DNA of 34,657 nt from DATNPX01 sp036702975 (GTDB taxonomy: Bacteria > Cyanobacteriota > Vampirovibrionia > Obscuribacterales > Obscuribacteraceae), in NCBI GenBank assembly GCA_036702975.1, contig DATNPX010000001.1, forward strand, positions 1-34,657, given 5' to 3'. How positions within the stretch are numbered: the stretch's first letter is position 1; the number at the start of each line of letters is the position of its first letter. Under the pieces are notes generated by a model, which saw only the letters and a list, made by a program, of their open reading frames with translations, did no database searches and was not told where the DNA came from. A program made the position numbers and the translations under genes. Positions 15,710 through 24,200 of the stretch are shown here, in pieces.

Positions 15710-16696
15710 TTGAGATTTACAGCTTTAATCCTTTCGCTGGCGCTCTTATTGCAGTTCAATCTGTTGATTGCGCCGACCTATGCAGATTCAATCAAGGTAA
15801 CCACGACTACTTCGACGACTTCCGGTGGCATTACCGGCCAGGTTCCTGTGACCAAAGTAGGTGCTTTGATCGCTGGCGACGCGCTCGCCATCCTCAATGG
15901 CACCGAAATCAAAATCGAGAGTAAGACGAAGTCAAATTCAAGCTCCTCGACTCCGCCCAATGCTTTATTGCAAGGTGTGTTGATGCAGACGCAAACCGCT
16001 GGCGGGGCTGCTAGTGGTTATGCAGTATTCACTGGTGGTGACCGCTTTGCTCGCATCAACACTAGCCAGTGCCCTGAAACAGTGATTACGACTTCCGGCA
16101 CCACCTACACGGGTTCCATCAGTAATGTCACTGCTTCCGGTCTGAGCATCAGCACAAACAGCGGCATGCAATCAGTCAATGCTGGTGATATTGCTGAAAT
16201 TCATTCGGCTCGCGCTTACAAATACAACATTCCTGATTATGCAAACGTCAACGCCAAAATGTCCTTTTCGACAACTTGTGTGCACACGGTTGCAGCTAAA
16301 ACAAAGACTTCGTCTGACCACGGCAACAACATGAAGAAGTTGATCATTGTCGGTATGGCGCTCACGATTGTCGCGGTGGCAGTCGCAGTGCCAGTCGCCA
16401 TCGCATGCTCCAATCATCATCACAACAACAATAATGTGAACAACATCGTTGCTGCCAATATTTTGGCTAGACAACGTGCTGGGGTGCCGACACCGGTTCT
16501 GCCCGCTGGTATGAACATGCCGACGGCGTTGACACCGCAACAACTTGGCAGAAATTATCTCGCTACGCTGATGAACTCTAGAGGCAGCAGCGCCAGCACG
16601 AGTGTTAATTCCTCGCTGCTCAACTCGTCCTCGTCCTCATCCTCCTCCAGCGGACAGTTCGTAACTACTTCGGGTGGTACGTTCTTTAGTCCCTAG
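15710..16696 (+). CDS. Secreted/membrane Ser-Thr-Asn-rich protein of unknown function
   Basis: The frame opens at 15614, but a TTG at 15710 preceded by AGGGGAT gives a clean signal peptide (MRFTALILSLALLLQFNLLIAPTYA), so 328 residues are preferred. The mature part starts with a Thr/Ser-rich stretch and repeats similar ideas (ALIAGDALAILNGTEIKI; TYTGSISNVTASGLSISTNSG) that look like short beta repeats, perhaps SH3-like. A transmembrane helix (KKLIIVGMALTIVAVAVAVPVAIA) follows, then a His/Asn stretch and a poly-Ser tail. The C-terminal region may be disordered. No family is recognised. A strong terminator follows 38 bp after the stop. Confidence 0.7.
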   Translation: MRFTALILSLALLLQFNLLIAPTYADSIKVTTTTSTTSGGITGQVPVTKVGALIAGDALAILNGTEIKIESKTKSNSSSSTPPNALLQGVLMQTQTAGGAASGYAVFTGGDRFARINTSQCPETVITTSGTTYTGSISNVTASGLSISTNSGMQSVNAGDIAEIHSARAYKYNIPDYANVNAKMSFSTTCVHTVAAKTKTSSDHGNNMKKLIIVGMALTIVAVAVAVPVAIACSNHHHNNNNVNNIVAANILARQRAGVPTPVLPAGMNMPTALTPQQLGRNYLATLMNSRGSSASTSVNSSLLNSSSSSSSSSGQFVTTSGGTFFSP

Positions 16697-16734
16697 AGAA
16701 GAGACAAACTCTCCTGAATTGTGCATGATTGCTG

Positions 16735-16769
16735 GAAACGCCAGGTTCATTGACCTGGCGTTTCGTTTT
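16735..16769 (+). terminator. Rho-independent terminator
   Basis: Perfect 12-bp stem, arms GAAACGCCAGGT (16735-16746) and ACCTGGCGTTTC (16753-16764), 6-nt loop TCATTG, then GTTTT. It follows the secreted Ser-rich gene. Confidence 0.9.
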
Positions 16770-16857
16770 GTATCTCTCATTGGCTATTTCGTGGTTCTGG
16801 TTTCAATACGCTGTCAGGCGATTAGATCGAGTGTGTTGACACTATATAGTTGGTCCC

Positions 16858-16904
16858 GTGGTTTGCTTACGTTAATTTGATTACGTAAGCGTGGTTTGCC
16901 TACG
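16858..16904. repeat. Direct repeat flanking an inverted repeat
   Basis: GTGGTTTGCTTACG (16858-16871) and GTGGTTTGCCTACG (16891-16904) flank an inverted repeat with arms GCTTACGT (16865-16872) and ACGTAAGC (16883-16890). It overlaps the 3' end of the glycosyltransferase gene and may end its transcript, although no T-tract is seen on the minus strand. Confidence 0.55.
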
Positions 16905-17823
16905 TGAGTTGATCGAGGTCTTTGCATTGACCGAAGACACCGCGGTCGAAATCGCGTTCGCCCATTAGTTCTGCTTTCAATTGACGTTTGCCGTCGTCAC
17001 CTTTTTGCGGTAGCGAAAGACGATGCCTGAGTACATGCGCTCGAATGGCGAGCATAGCTAGCAGCCTTTGCCATCCTTTCGTGTAGGTTGAGAAGAAGAG
17101 GAAGCGATTGCGCGTGTGATAGTAGGAACGCCAGTGTTGAAGGATCTTCCCTGTGGATGCGCCGCCAACGTGAGTGATACGGGCGGAGGGTACGAAGATG
17201 CACTTCCAGCCTTTCATGCGCAAGCGATGGCAAATCTCGGTGTCTTCGAAATATAGAAAATAGCGTTCATCGAATGCGTTGACCTTGTTCTCTTCTTGCA
17301 GAGCCGAAGAACGCAACAGTAGATTGGATGCAGCCAACCAGTCGCATTCGACTGGTTCATTGTTGTTGACTGGCCGCAGCAGAGATTTTGCTTTGTGGAA
17401 ATCGATCACACCGCGTCCAGGAATAATATTTTCTTGTGACACCGCATCTAGTACTGCTGCGGAGAGCGCTGCCGCTTTTGCTTCCTTTTCTGCGGCTGCA
17501 ACGAGAATGGTCAAGGTTTCAGGCGCGATCACGGTGTCGTTGTTGAGAATCCATATGAACGGTGCATTTCTTTCGATGCAATATGCGATGCCGGCGTTGC
17601 AGCCGCCAGCGAATCCCTTGTTATCTGGCAACCGGAGCAGGTGAATGCCTGGAAATTCTGCCTCCAGCTTTTCGCCGTCAAGCGTTTCTGAACCGTTATC
17701 TACCAGTAAAATTTTGTAGGATTCGTAGTGCAGTTTTCTCAAGGACGCAAGGCAATTGCGCGTGTTTTCGAGACCGCGCCAGTGCAGGACAAGAATATAG
17801 ACGGTAGGCTGAGACGTTGACAT
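16900..17823 (-). CDS. Glycosyltransferase family 2 (rhamnosyltransferase-like)
   Basis: GT-A fold sugar transferase for surface polysaccharide or glycolipid synthesis. Seen motifs: nucleotide-sugar-binding VDNGS, DNKGFAGGCNAGI, the metal-binding ILNNDT region (DXD equivalent) and the acceptor-side FEDTEICHRLRMKGW with the likely catalytic Asp, then HVGGAS. This order matches the WbbL-like rhamnosyltransferase branch of GT2. The frame continues to 17928, but the first 35 codons look random; ATG at 17823 (MSTSQPTVYILVLHWRGLENT) is the normal family start, giving 307 aa. No polysaccharide cluster surrounds it, and the sugar and acceptor are unknown. Confidence 0.9.
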   Translation of the reverse strand: MSTSQPTVYILVLHWRGLENTRNCLASLRKLHYESYKILLVDNGSETLDGEKLEAEFPGIHLLRLPDNKGFAGGCNAGIAYCIERNAPFIWILNNDTVIAPETLTILVAAAEKEAKAAALSAAVLDAVSQENIIPGRGVIDFHKAKSLLRPVNNNEPVECDWLAASNLLLRSSALQEENKVNAFDERYFLYFEDTEICHRLRMKGWKCIFVPSARITHVGGASTGKILQHWRSYYHTRNRFLFFSTYTKGWQRLLAMLAIRAHVLRHRLSLPQKGDDGKRQLKAELMGERDFDRGVFGQCKDLDQLT

Positions 17824-17991
17824 TGGCAACCGAACGGGTAATGTAAGCTTGATTGGGACTGCCGGTGTTGAGACTTTGGGACTAAGGACCAGGACCAAGA
17901 TCAAGCGGTCGCAAAATTCCCAAAACAACCTTCGATAGCTTGAACATTCGCTGACTTGATAATATTAAAGGAATCGACCGGAGGATTTATC

Positions 17992-18450
17992 GTGACTGAA
18001 TCAGAAAGTCCGAATGTGGACACGGCGGCAGATGCAGAGGTGAAACCTGCTTCGCCGAGCGAATCCGAAGGCACGCCGAGGCGCGCTGGTTTCGCCAACT
18101 TTTTCAGGGCGATGAATCACATTCGACAGGCGTCTGTTGCAGAAAATGTCAAGCAACGATTCTCCGATTACCTGAGTATCGCTTTAGTCGTTATCTGTAT
18201 TTTGAGCCTGGTATTTGCGGTGTCCATGCCGGTGCCACCGGCTTATAAATTGTTGCCGTTGTTACTGACAGTCGGCGCTGTGATTTTCTACATAGTCAAC
18301 AGACTCGGCATCATGATCAGCCTGACGCCAAGACAAGCGTTGATCGTTTGGCAAGTGCTGGTGGCAGGCTTCTGGTTGGGTGTTACGAGCGCCATGCTTG
18401 TCATGCTCGCTTGCATCTATTTCGTGTCGCAGGGAGCACCCGGAATCTAA
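17992..18450 (+). CDS. Three-helix membrane protein of unknown function
   Basis: The start is GTG with GGAGG (17980-17984) at good spacing, giving 152 residues (the longer frame from 17956 is less likely). Residues 1-60 are acidic then basic and soluble (TESESPNVDTAADAEVKP, TPRRAGFANFF). Three hydrophobic helices follow (YLSIALVVICILSLVFAVS; LLPLLLTVGAVIFYIVN; WQVLVAGFWLGVTSAMLVMLACIYF). No family is recognised. It ends 8 bp before the solute-binding protein gene on the same strand, so the two probably form an operon and the protein may serve the same transport or envelope function. Confidence 0.75.
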   Translation: MTESESPNVDTAADAEVKPASPSESEGTPRRAGFANFFRAMNHIRQASVAENVKQRFSDYLSIALVVICILSLVFAVSMPVPPAYKLLPLLLTVGAVIFYIVNRLGIMISLTPRQALIVWQVLVAGFWLGVTSAMLVMLACIYFVSQGAPGI

Positions 18451-18458
18451 AAGAGACG

Positions 18459-20192
18459 ATGGCACTCAGGCAACCCATTTGCCGGTCCGATCTGTTTCAC
18501 GTTCTGAGCCGGTTTTCCGGGCGATCGAAACGTGTTGTGAGCTCTTGTTTGGCGATTGCAGTGGCTTCGGGCATGGCGCTGTCAGGGTGCAGCTCGCGTT
18601 CGGATTTGAGCGCTGGCGCACATGCTGCAGCGACTGTGGCAAATAAGAACCGTATTGTCTTCGGCATTTCATGGGAGCCGGTCAGTTTTCACCCGCTACG
18701 TGCCCTCGATTCTGGCTCCTATTATGCGCAGACGCTTGTGTACGAAGGATTGATCAAATATGACAAGAATCTGCACTTGGAGCCAGGACTTGCAGAGTGG
18801 TTCCATGTCTCAGACGACGGATTGGAATATAGTTTCAGATTGCGTAAGGGGCTGAAGTTTGGCGATGGATCGCCGCTTGGCTTGGACGATGTGCAAGCCT
18901 CCATTGACGCTGCCTGCTCGGATTCGTCTCCCTTCAAATCAGACTATAAATGCATCAAACAAGTGGAGTTGAGGCAGTCCAACAACACCATCGTGCTGCA
19001 CTTGAAAGAGCAGAGCGCACCGCTTTTGGCGAGACTTGCTGAGCTGCGCGTGTTGCCGGCTCGACTCATGAAGGAGCCAGGTGGTGGTGCCAAATCGCTT
19101 GGCAGAGAGCCGGTTGCTACGGGTCCGTTTTTGCTTAGGCGCTGGGAGGCTGGATTGGAGCTGGTCTTTGAGCCCAATCCAAACTACTGGGGAGAGCCGC
19201 CGCGTTGCAAGCAATTGGTGTGGCGCATTGTGCCAGATAAAACCCTTTTAGGTATAGCCTTGCGACGAGGCGAACTGGATGCGGCGGCTGTCGATCCGCT
19301 TAACTGCAGTGCAACGCTCATTCCAAGAAAGCAGGCGCGTTTTGGCAAACCGGTGGATCGAAATTTCGAGAGTACTGACGAAACCCCGATAGATGTCGAG
19401 CAGTTCAATGGCACTCGCACTGTTTATCTTGGCTTCAATATGAAGCGCGCCCCTTTCAGTAATCAATTGGTGCGGCAGGCTGTTTGTTCGGGTATTAATC
19501 GAAATGAGCTGGCAGAGGTGCTCTTTGCTGGCTACGCTAGTGTGCCAAGAACTGATGTCTCGCCGGGAAGTTGGGCTTATAACCCCTCCGTTAGAGCCTG
19601 GCCTTTCGACCAACACGTGTCATTTGCCTTGCTGCAGCAAGCAGGCTACGTCTACACGAACCACGGGTGGTATCAAAATTCTGATAAAGGAAAGCAACTA
19701 AGCTTTCGTATTTTGACAGTAAAAGACTTTCAGGATGTGGCTCAGGTGATCTCGGATGATCTGGCGCAGATAGGTGTGCCGACTGAGGTGCAGGTCCTGG
19801 AATATACGACGCTCCGCGCCAAATATCTGAAGACGGGAGATTTTGATGTGTTTCTCTGGAGTCGCTCAGCTGGTACCGACCCAGAATGTTCGCTCGTTTG
19901 GGGAACGAAAGGGCCGCTCAACTTTGTCAACTACAGCGATAAGACTGTTGATGCCTTGATCCAACGCGGGAAAAATACAACCGCACGCGACGAACGGGCT
20001 CGGATTTACGGCAAAATTCAAGAGATCCTGGCGGATCAACTGCCTTGGGTCTTTCTTGTACAACCAAAACTATTGATCGCTCACAAACCAGATATAACCA
20101 ACATAAAGCAGGCCAATCAAGAAAAGACGGGCCTGCCCTGGGACAACCCACTATTCAACGCCCCCAGATGGGAGCGTCGAAACCGAGAGTAA
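18459..20192 (+). CDS. Family 5 extracellular solute-binding lipoprotein (Opp/Dpp-like)
   Basis: Periplasmic or surface lipoprotein that captures peptides or related solutes for an ABC importer. ATG at 18459 gives 577 residues; the frame extends upstream to 18348 inside the preceding gene. The N-terminus has a lipoprotein signal with lipobox LSGC (Cys44). The SBP_bac_5 features are clear: WEPVSFHPLRALDSGSYYAQTLVYEGLIKYD, LEPGLAEWFHVSDDGLEYSFRLRKGLKFGDG, ATGPFLLRRWEAGLELVFEPNPNYWG, PFSNQLVRQAVCSGINRNEL. Permease and ATPase genes are not adjacent, so it is an orphan here and must pair with a transporter elsewhere. Convergent with the small gene at 20213; a weak CTGCC-CGAA-GGCAG hairpin (20195-20208) lies between them. 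Confidence 0.92.
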   Translation: MALRQPICRSDLFHVLSRFSGRSKRVVSSCLAIAVASGMALSGCSSRSDLSAGAHAAATVANKNRIVFGISWEPVSFHPLRALDSGSYYAQTLVYEGLIKYDKNLHLEPGLAEWFHVSDDGLEYSFRLRKGLKFGDGSPLGLDDVQASIDAACSDSSPFKSDYKCIKQVELRQSNNTIVLHLKEQSAPLLARLAELRVLPARLMKEPGGGAKSLGREPVATGPFLLRRWEAGLELVFEPNPNYWGEPPRCKQLVWRIVPDKTLLGIALRRGELDAAAVDPLNCSATLIPRKQARFGKPVDRNFESTDETPIDVEQFNGTRTVYLGFNMKRAPFSNQLVRQAVCSGINRNELAEVLFAGYASVPRTDVSPGSWAYNPSVRAWPFDQHVSFALLQQAGYVYTNHGWYQNSDKGKQLSFRILTVKDFQDVAQVISDDLAQIGVPTEVQVLEYTTLRAKYLKTGDFDVFLWSRSAGTDPECSLVWGTKGPLNFVNYSDKTVDALIQRGKNTTARDERARIYGKIQEILADQLPWVFLVQPKLLIAHKPDITNIKQANQEKTGLPWDNPLFNAPRWERRNRE

Positions 20193-20212
20193 AACTGCCC
20201 GAAGGCAGGAAA

Positions 20213-20470
20213 CTACTTGGTTGTGGTGGTTGTAGTTGTGGTAACTGTGATGCCTTGGATGTTGGCGCCTGGGCAAATTGGTGTATTGCCGAGATGCTCA
20301 CGGTACCAGCGCAATGCTTCAGCCATCTTGTGGATAGCGTGACGGCGTGCGGATGGAACCGACCAGCCTGGTGGCTTCAAGTGAAAATAACGACCTTCGT
20401 CGCCACAAGCTTGTGCAAAAGCCGGTGTGGCCAGCGAAATCGCTGCAAGGACAAGAAGTGCTTGTCTCAT
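20213..20470 (-). CDS. Small secreted protein with poly-Thr tail
   Basis: 85 residues: signal peptide MRQALLVLAAISLATPAFA, then a short mature part with two Cys (ACGDEG; TPICPGA) that could form a disulfide, and a C-terminus of TVTTTTTTTTK encoded by imperfect repeats. AGGA precedes the ATG. No homologous family is recognised. The mature HxxGWSVPSARRHAIHKMAEALRWYREHLG segment looks helical. The function is unknown. Confidence 0.65.
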   Translation of the reverse strand: MRQALLVLAAISLATPAFAQACGDEGRYFHLKPPGWSVPSARRHAIHKMAEALRWYREHLGNTPICPGANIQGITVTTTTTTTTK

Positions 20471-20881
20471 TTAACTGTCCTCTCCTCTGTAAATCGTGTT
20501 CGAAACCTCAAGTTCTCTATTACTTTTTGGTCGTGAACGCGCCCTGAAAGTTCCTAATCGCAAAGAATAAAGAACTCCTGGGTCATTGTACCTCCCGCAA
20601 CGCAACCTTAAAAATGTCAAGGAGGATTTCGTGAAGCTGATCCGACTGAAATGGCGCCAGTGTTCACTTTGACCGAAATAATTAATGTGGCTGATAAGAA
20701 AAACGGCTGTACGGGCGGTTTTGTATATGCGATAGGGGGCTGGTTTCCAACACTGTTCTAACACAACGAATATCCATTGCTTACAAAGTCGGCGCGGGTG
20801 TTGCTTGTCAGTAAAGCGATTTGGATAGTTGGAGCCGATTTGGTACTGGATGGACGAGAATATATTATTCGATTTGAAGTG

Positions 20882-20906
20882 TGAAAGCTAGTGGCTAGGG
20901 CTTTCA
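20882..20906. repeat. Hairpin-forming inverted repeat
   Basis: Arms TGAAAGC (20882-20888) and GCTTTCA (20900-20906), with an inner TAG/CTA pairing around TGG. No T-tract follows, so its role is unknown. Confidence 0.5.
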
Positions 20907-21002
20907 TGAGATAGCAAAATATTGTGAAGCCAGCTGGAGAAGGTTTCGAGTTCGGTTTTATCGGAGTTTGCGAAAAATGGCTTTAAACTACAGCTGAAGT
21001 TC

Positions 21003-21035
21003 AACCGATATCGGTTTAGCAGTTTTTGCTGTCAA
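21003..21035. repeat. Composite palindromic element, copy 4 (degenerate)
   Basis: The core AACCGATATCGGTT (21003-21016) has lost the left A. CTGTCAA at 21029-21035, 11 nt from the 16-nt core position, may be a decayed second unit. Confidence 0.7.
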
Positions 21036-21084
21036 GAGTTAGAAGGCTAATACCCTTGTGCTGTCAGGTTTTTCGTGGCATTGG

Positions 21085-21127
21085 CTGACCCTGTCAGAGC
21101 GGAAAGTTAAACCGATATCGGTTTAAC
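21085..21127. repeat. Composite palindromic element, copy 5
   Basis: CTGAC-CCT-GTCAG (21085-21097), 11 nt, then the palindrome, which here extends to a perfect 22 bp (21106-21127; core AAACCGATATCGGTTT at 21109-21124). The orientation is opposite to copy 2. It is 92 bp upstream of the helicase start. Confidence 0.9.
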
Positions 21128-21219
21128 AGGTTGTACGGTAGCCGATAAAATCGCTGGAGCTTTGCAAACACGTATTTTCCGATGGATCACCCTATTGATT
21201 TCCAGTAAAATCGGGAACA

Positions 21220-24200
21220 TTGGAAGTTGTAAAGAGTTGCCCTGTGCCAAAAGGACACAAGCTAATTACCCCTACACCCCCTAATGCGATGTCTGAGTCA
21301 TCTCCTCAGGACTGCCGGGATGCCATTCATTGGTTTATTGATAATGCGGGTCTCTACATTTCGTCGACCCGTGGGGTGTTTGCCACCGATTTTTCCGAAG
21401 AGCAAGAGGCGGTATTAGAAGCCGCGATCATCAATCTCAAGGCTCGCAATGTCCATCCGGTCGTACTAACAGGAGAGACCCTGTACAAACAGGCAGACTA
21501 CCTGTGGAAGAGTTCGCTTGAACAAGCAAGCTTTGGTAGGCCAGTTGCTAGTAAGCTCGAACTCGAGATATCGGGCAGTGAGTTTGTCATTGTCAAAGAT
21601 TTGGAAGCCCCTGAAACTGCGCACCATCTTTGGTATCTATTTCATCATCTTTTTTATCCGCGCGCCCTTTTTAATAGACCTCTTCTGGTTACGAGTCCTC
21701 TCGGCTATGACGAGTTTGTCACCTATGGTGCTGGCTGTGATGATCTGGAATTTGCAGGACGAAAGGTTACCTGGGAAAAGCTCCTATGGACCCTGAATGC
21801 CTCTACTATGGATCTTCCTCATTTCAGTAAGCTGAAGGCAGATGGCATTACGCCAATGCTGAAGGCTGAGTATCTCCTCTTCAAGGCGTTGAAGGAGCGA
21901 GGACTCGAGGTGGTTCCGCAACATGTGATCGGTGATTACATGCTTGATTTTGCTCTGTTTGAGAAGCATAACAAGATCAATATTGAGGTCGAGGTGTTTG
22001 CCACCATCGATCATAATAAGCCAAGCGGTCAAGAGGTAAAACGGAATCTGCAGCTGTTAAATGACGGCTGGAAAATTATTCGGTTTTCTACTGCGGAAAT
22101 TTTGCATAGTGTCAGTAGTTGTGTCGATGCTGTGGAAGAGGTTTGGCAGCAAGGACGTAAGAAATCACCTAGCGGTCGTGTGGTTTCAGGAACGCAGCCG
22201 ACAGCAGTGGCGGACTTACCGGTCGATGATGATTCTCAACGTTTTGCCATCACTCATGGTGCAGGGCCGGCAGCGGTTGAAGGTGGTGCCGGTACAGGTA
22301 AGAGCAGTTGTGTCGTGCATAGAGCCGCCTATCTGCTTGCGCAAGGTGTCGCTCCTGAGAAGATTCTGGTAATCACTCATTCGAACGACTGCGTCAAACA
22401 TTTGAAAGCAGGACTTGAAGCCTGTGCCGACCGGAGTTTGGCCCAGCGGGTTCCTTTTTATTGCTGGCACGACCTAGGCTTCAAGTTATTGAAAGAAAAT
22501 CTGTCTGCCATCAAGCGCAAGCCACCGGTGAAGGTGGAAGGCAATCCACAGAAAGTTTTGAAGCGCTTGCTGGATAAGTCCAAGAAGGATCTTGATCCGA
22601 CGCTTCTGGAACTTTCTGAGGAGTTGGACGAGTTCACCCTGTCGTCTCTGGTTTCACTGTACAAAGCAAATTTGGTTTCGCCTCGTCATCTCAAGGAGCG
22701 CGCCAAGACCGAGATTGACGAGCTTGTCGCGCGGGTGTTCCAAGCATATGAAGATCAGCTGCAGAAGGCGAATCGGATCGATCGCGACGATATGGTCAGT
22801 TTGGCGGCGCAGCTTTTGGTTGATGATGCGGACGTCAGGGCCAAACACCAGTATCAATACGAGTTTGTTCTGGTTGACGAATATCAGGAAGCCACTGCGG
22901 CTGGTGATCTTTTGGCACGGTTGCTTGCGTTTCCACAGGACAACGTCTATCTCGTGGGCAATGAAGACGAGTCTATTTACGAGACAAAAGGAAGCCTGCC
23001 GCGTCTGATGTCAGAGGTTTCGATTCGCCTGCCAAACGCGCGCTGTTACATGCTTGAGAAGAATTGGCGGTCGCATCCTGTGATCGTCGATCACGCCAAG
23101 CAGTTGCTCAATGGATTGACGCGCCGACGCATTCAAAAGGACATGATTTCGGGTTGGGGAGCAGCTCCAACTACTGCGATCATCGGACCCCAGGTGCTCG
23201 ACAGCGAGACGGCAGAAGCTGAGTGGGTCGGTGACGAAATAGGCATTCTCATTGACAGTGGACGCACGGCCGAAGAGATCGCTGTTATTTATCATGAGCA
23301 TCGTTATGCCACTTTGCTCGAGGAATCGATTTCGCGCCGCGGTATTCGATGCATTACGACTAATTCGCAGAGCGCCTTGCTTCCTGATGAAGCGGGCGAT
23401 GTAATGGCATTTCTGACTCTCGTGATGGACCCGGATGGTCCTAAGGCGCGAGAGTCTTTTGAACGCATATGCCATTTGCGCGTCAAGGAAGTAAATCCCG
23501 CTCTGTCAGCGACTATTGCAAGCTTTGCCGAAAGCAACAACTTGTCTTATTTGAAAGGGATCGAGATTTACTGGCAGGCCGTACAGGATCCATCATGTCG
23601 CGAGCTTGAACAGCTCGTTAGAATTATTCGCACGATGCACCAAGAGAAGTTGCCGCCGGCAGAGACTATCTCCTTGCTTAAGCGCACCCAGCGGCTTGGT
23701 GAATACTACAACTCAATTAAAGTGCCACCAGGAGTGGTGTACGAGCCTATGAGGAAACTCGGCCTGCTGGAAGAAGAAGCGCGTAAATTCCAGAGTGTGA
23801 CCGAGTTCGTTAAGAGCCAGCAGGCTATTCAACAAGCTGCAAGCGGACAGGGTGCAAATGACAAAGCTGTTCATGTTCTGAATATTCACGAAACAAAAGG
23901 GCGAGAATTTCCCGTCGCTTTTGTTGTCGGTATGGCTGAAGGATTGTTGCCGAATTTCAGCGCAGATGTTGAGGAAGAAAGACGGCTATTCTATGTTGCG
24001 TTCACCCGTGCAAAAGAGTTGGTCTATCTGTCTTATCCCACATCTTTCGCTGGAGAGGCTGTCGGACCATCGCATTTCCTCGTCGATGCGCGTCTGATTC
24101 TGCCGACAGCTGTTCGTCCGGCACAAATTGCTGGGGCGGCGATTGCTCCTGCTCCAACAGCAGCTCCAGCACCAGCACCAGCACAAGCACCGGCAGCGGT

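Larger units (their letters stand above)
20471..21219. other. Intergenic region upstream of the giant helicase gene
   Basis: 749 bp. It contains a hairpin (20882-20906) and two copies of the composite palindromic element (21003, 21106), the second of which is the longest palindrome found (22 bp). The minus-strand frame 20471-20764 has no recognisable features and is not called. The helicase promoter should lie between about 21130 and 21219; none is clear. Confidence 0.6.

Noticed and set aside
18493..18501. TGTTTCACG resembling half of the parS consensus
   Set aside because: The second half does not match, and it lies within the solute-binding protein signal region; a full parS site was not found.
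20471..20764. 97-aa minus-strand ORF upstream of the poly-Thr gene
   Set aside because: Translation looks random, and it abuts the ribosome binding site of the small secreted gene.
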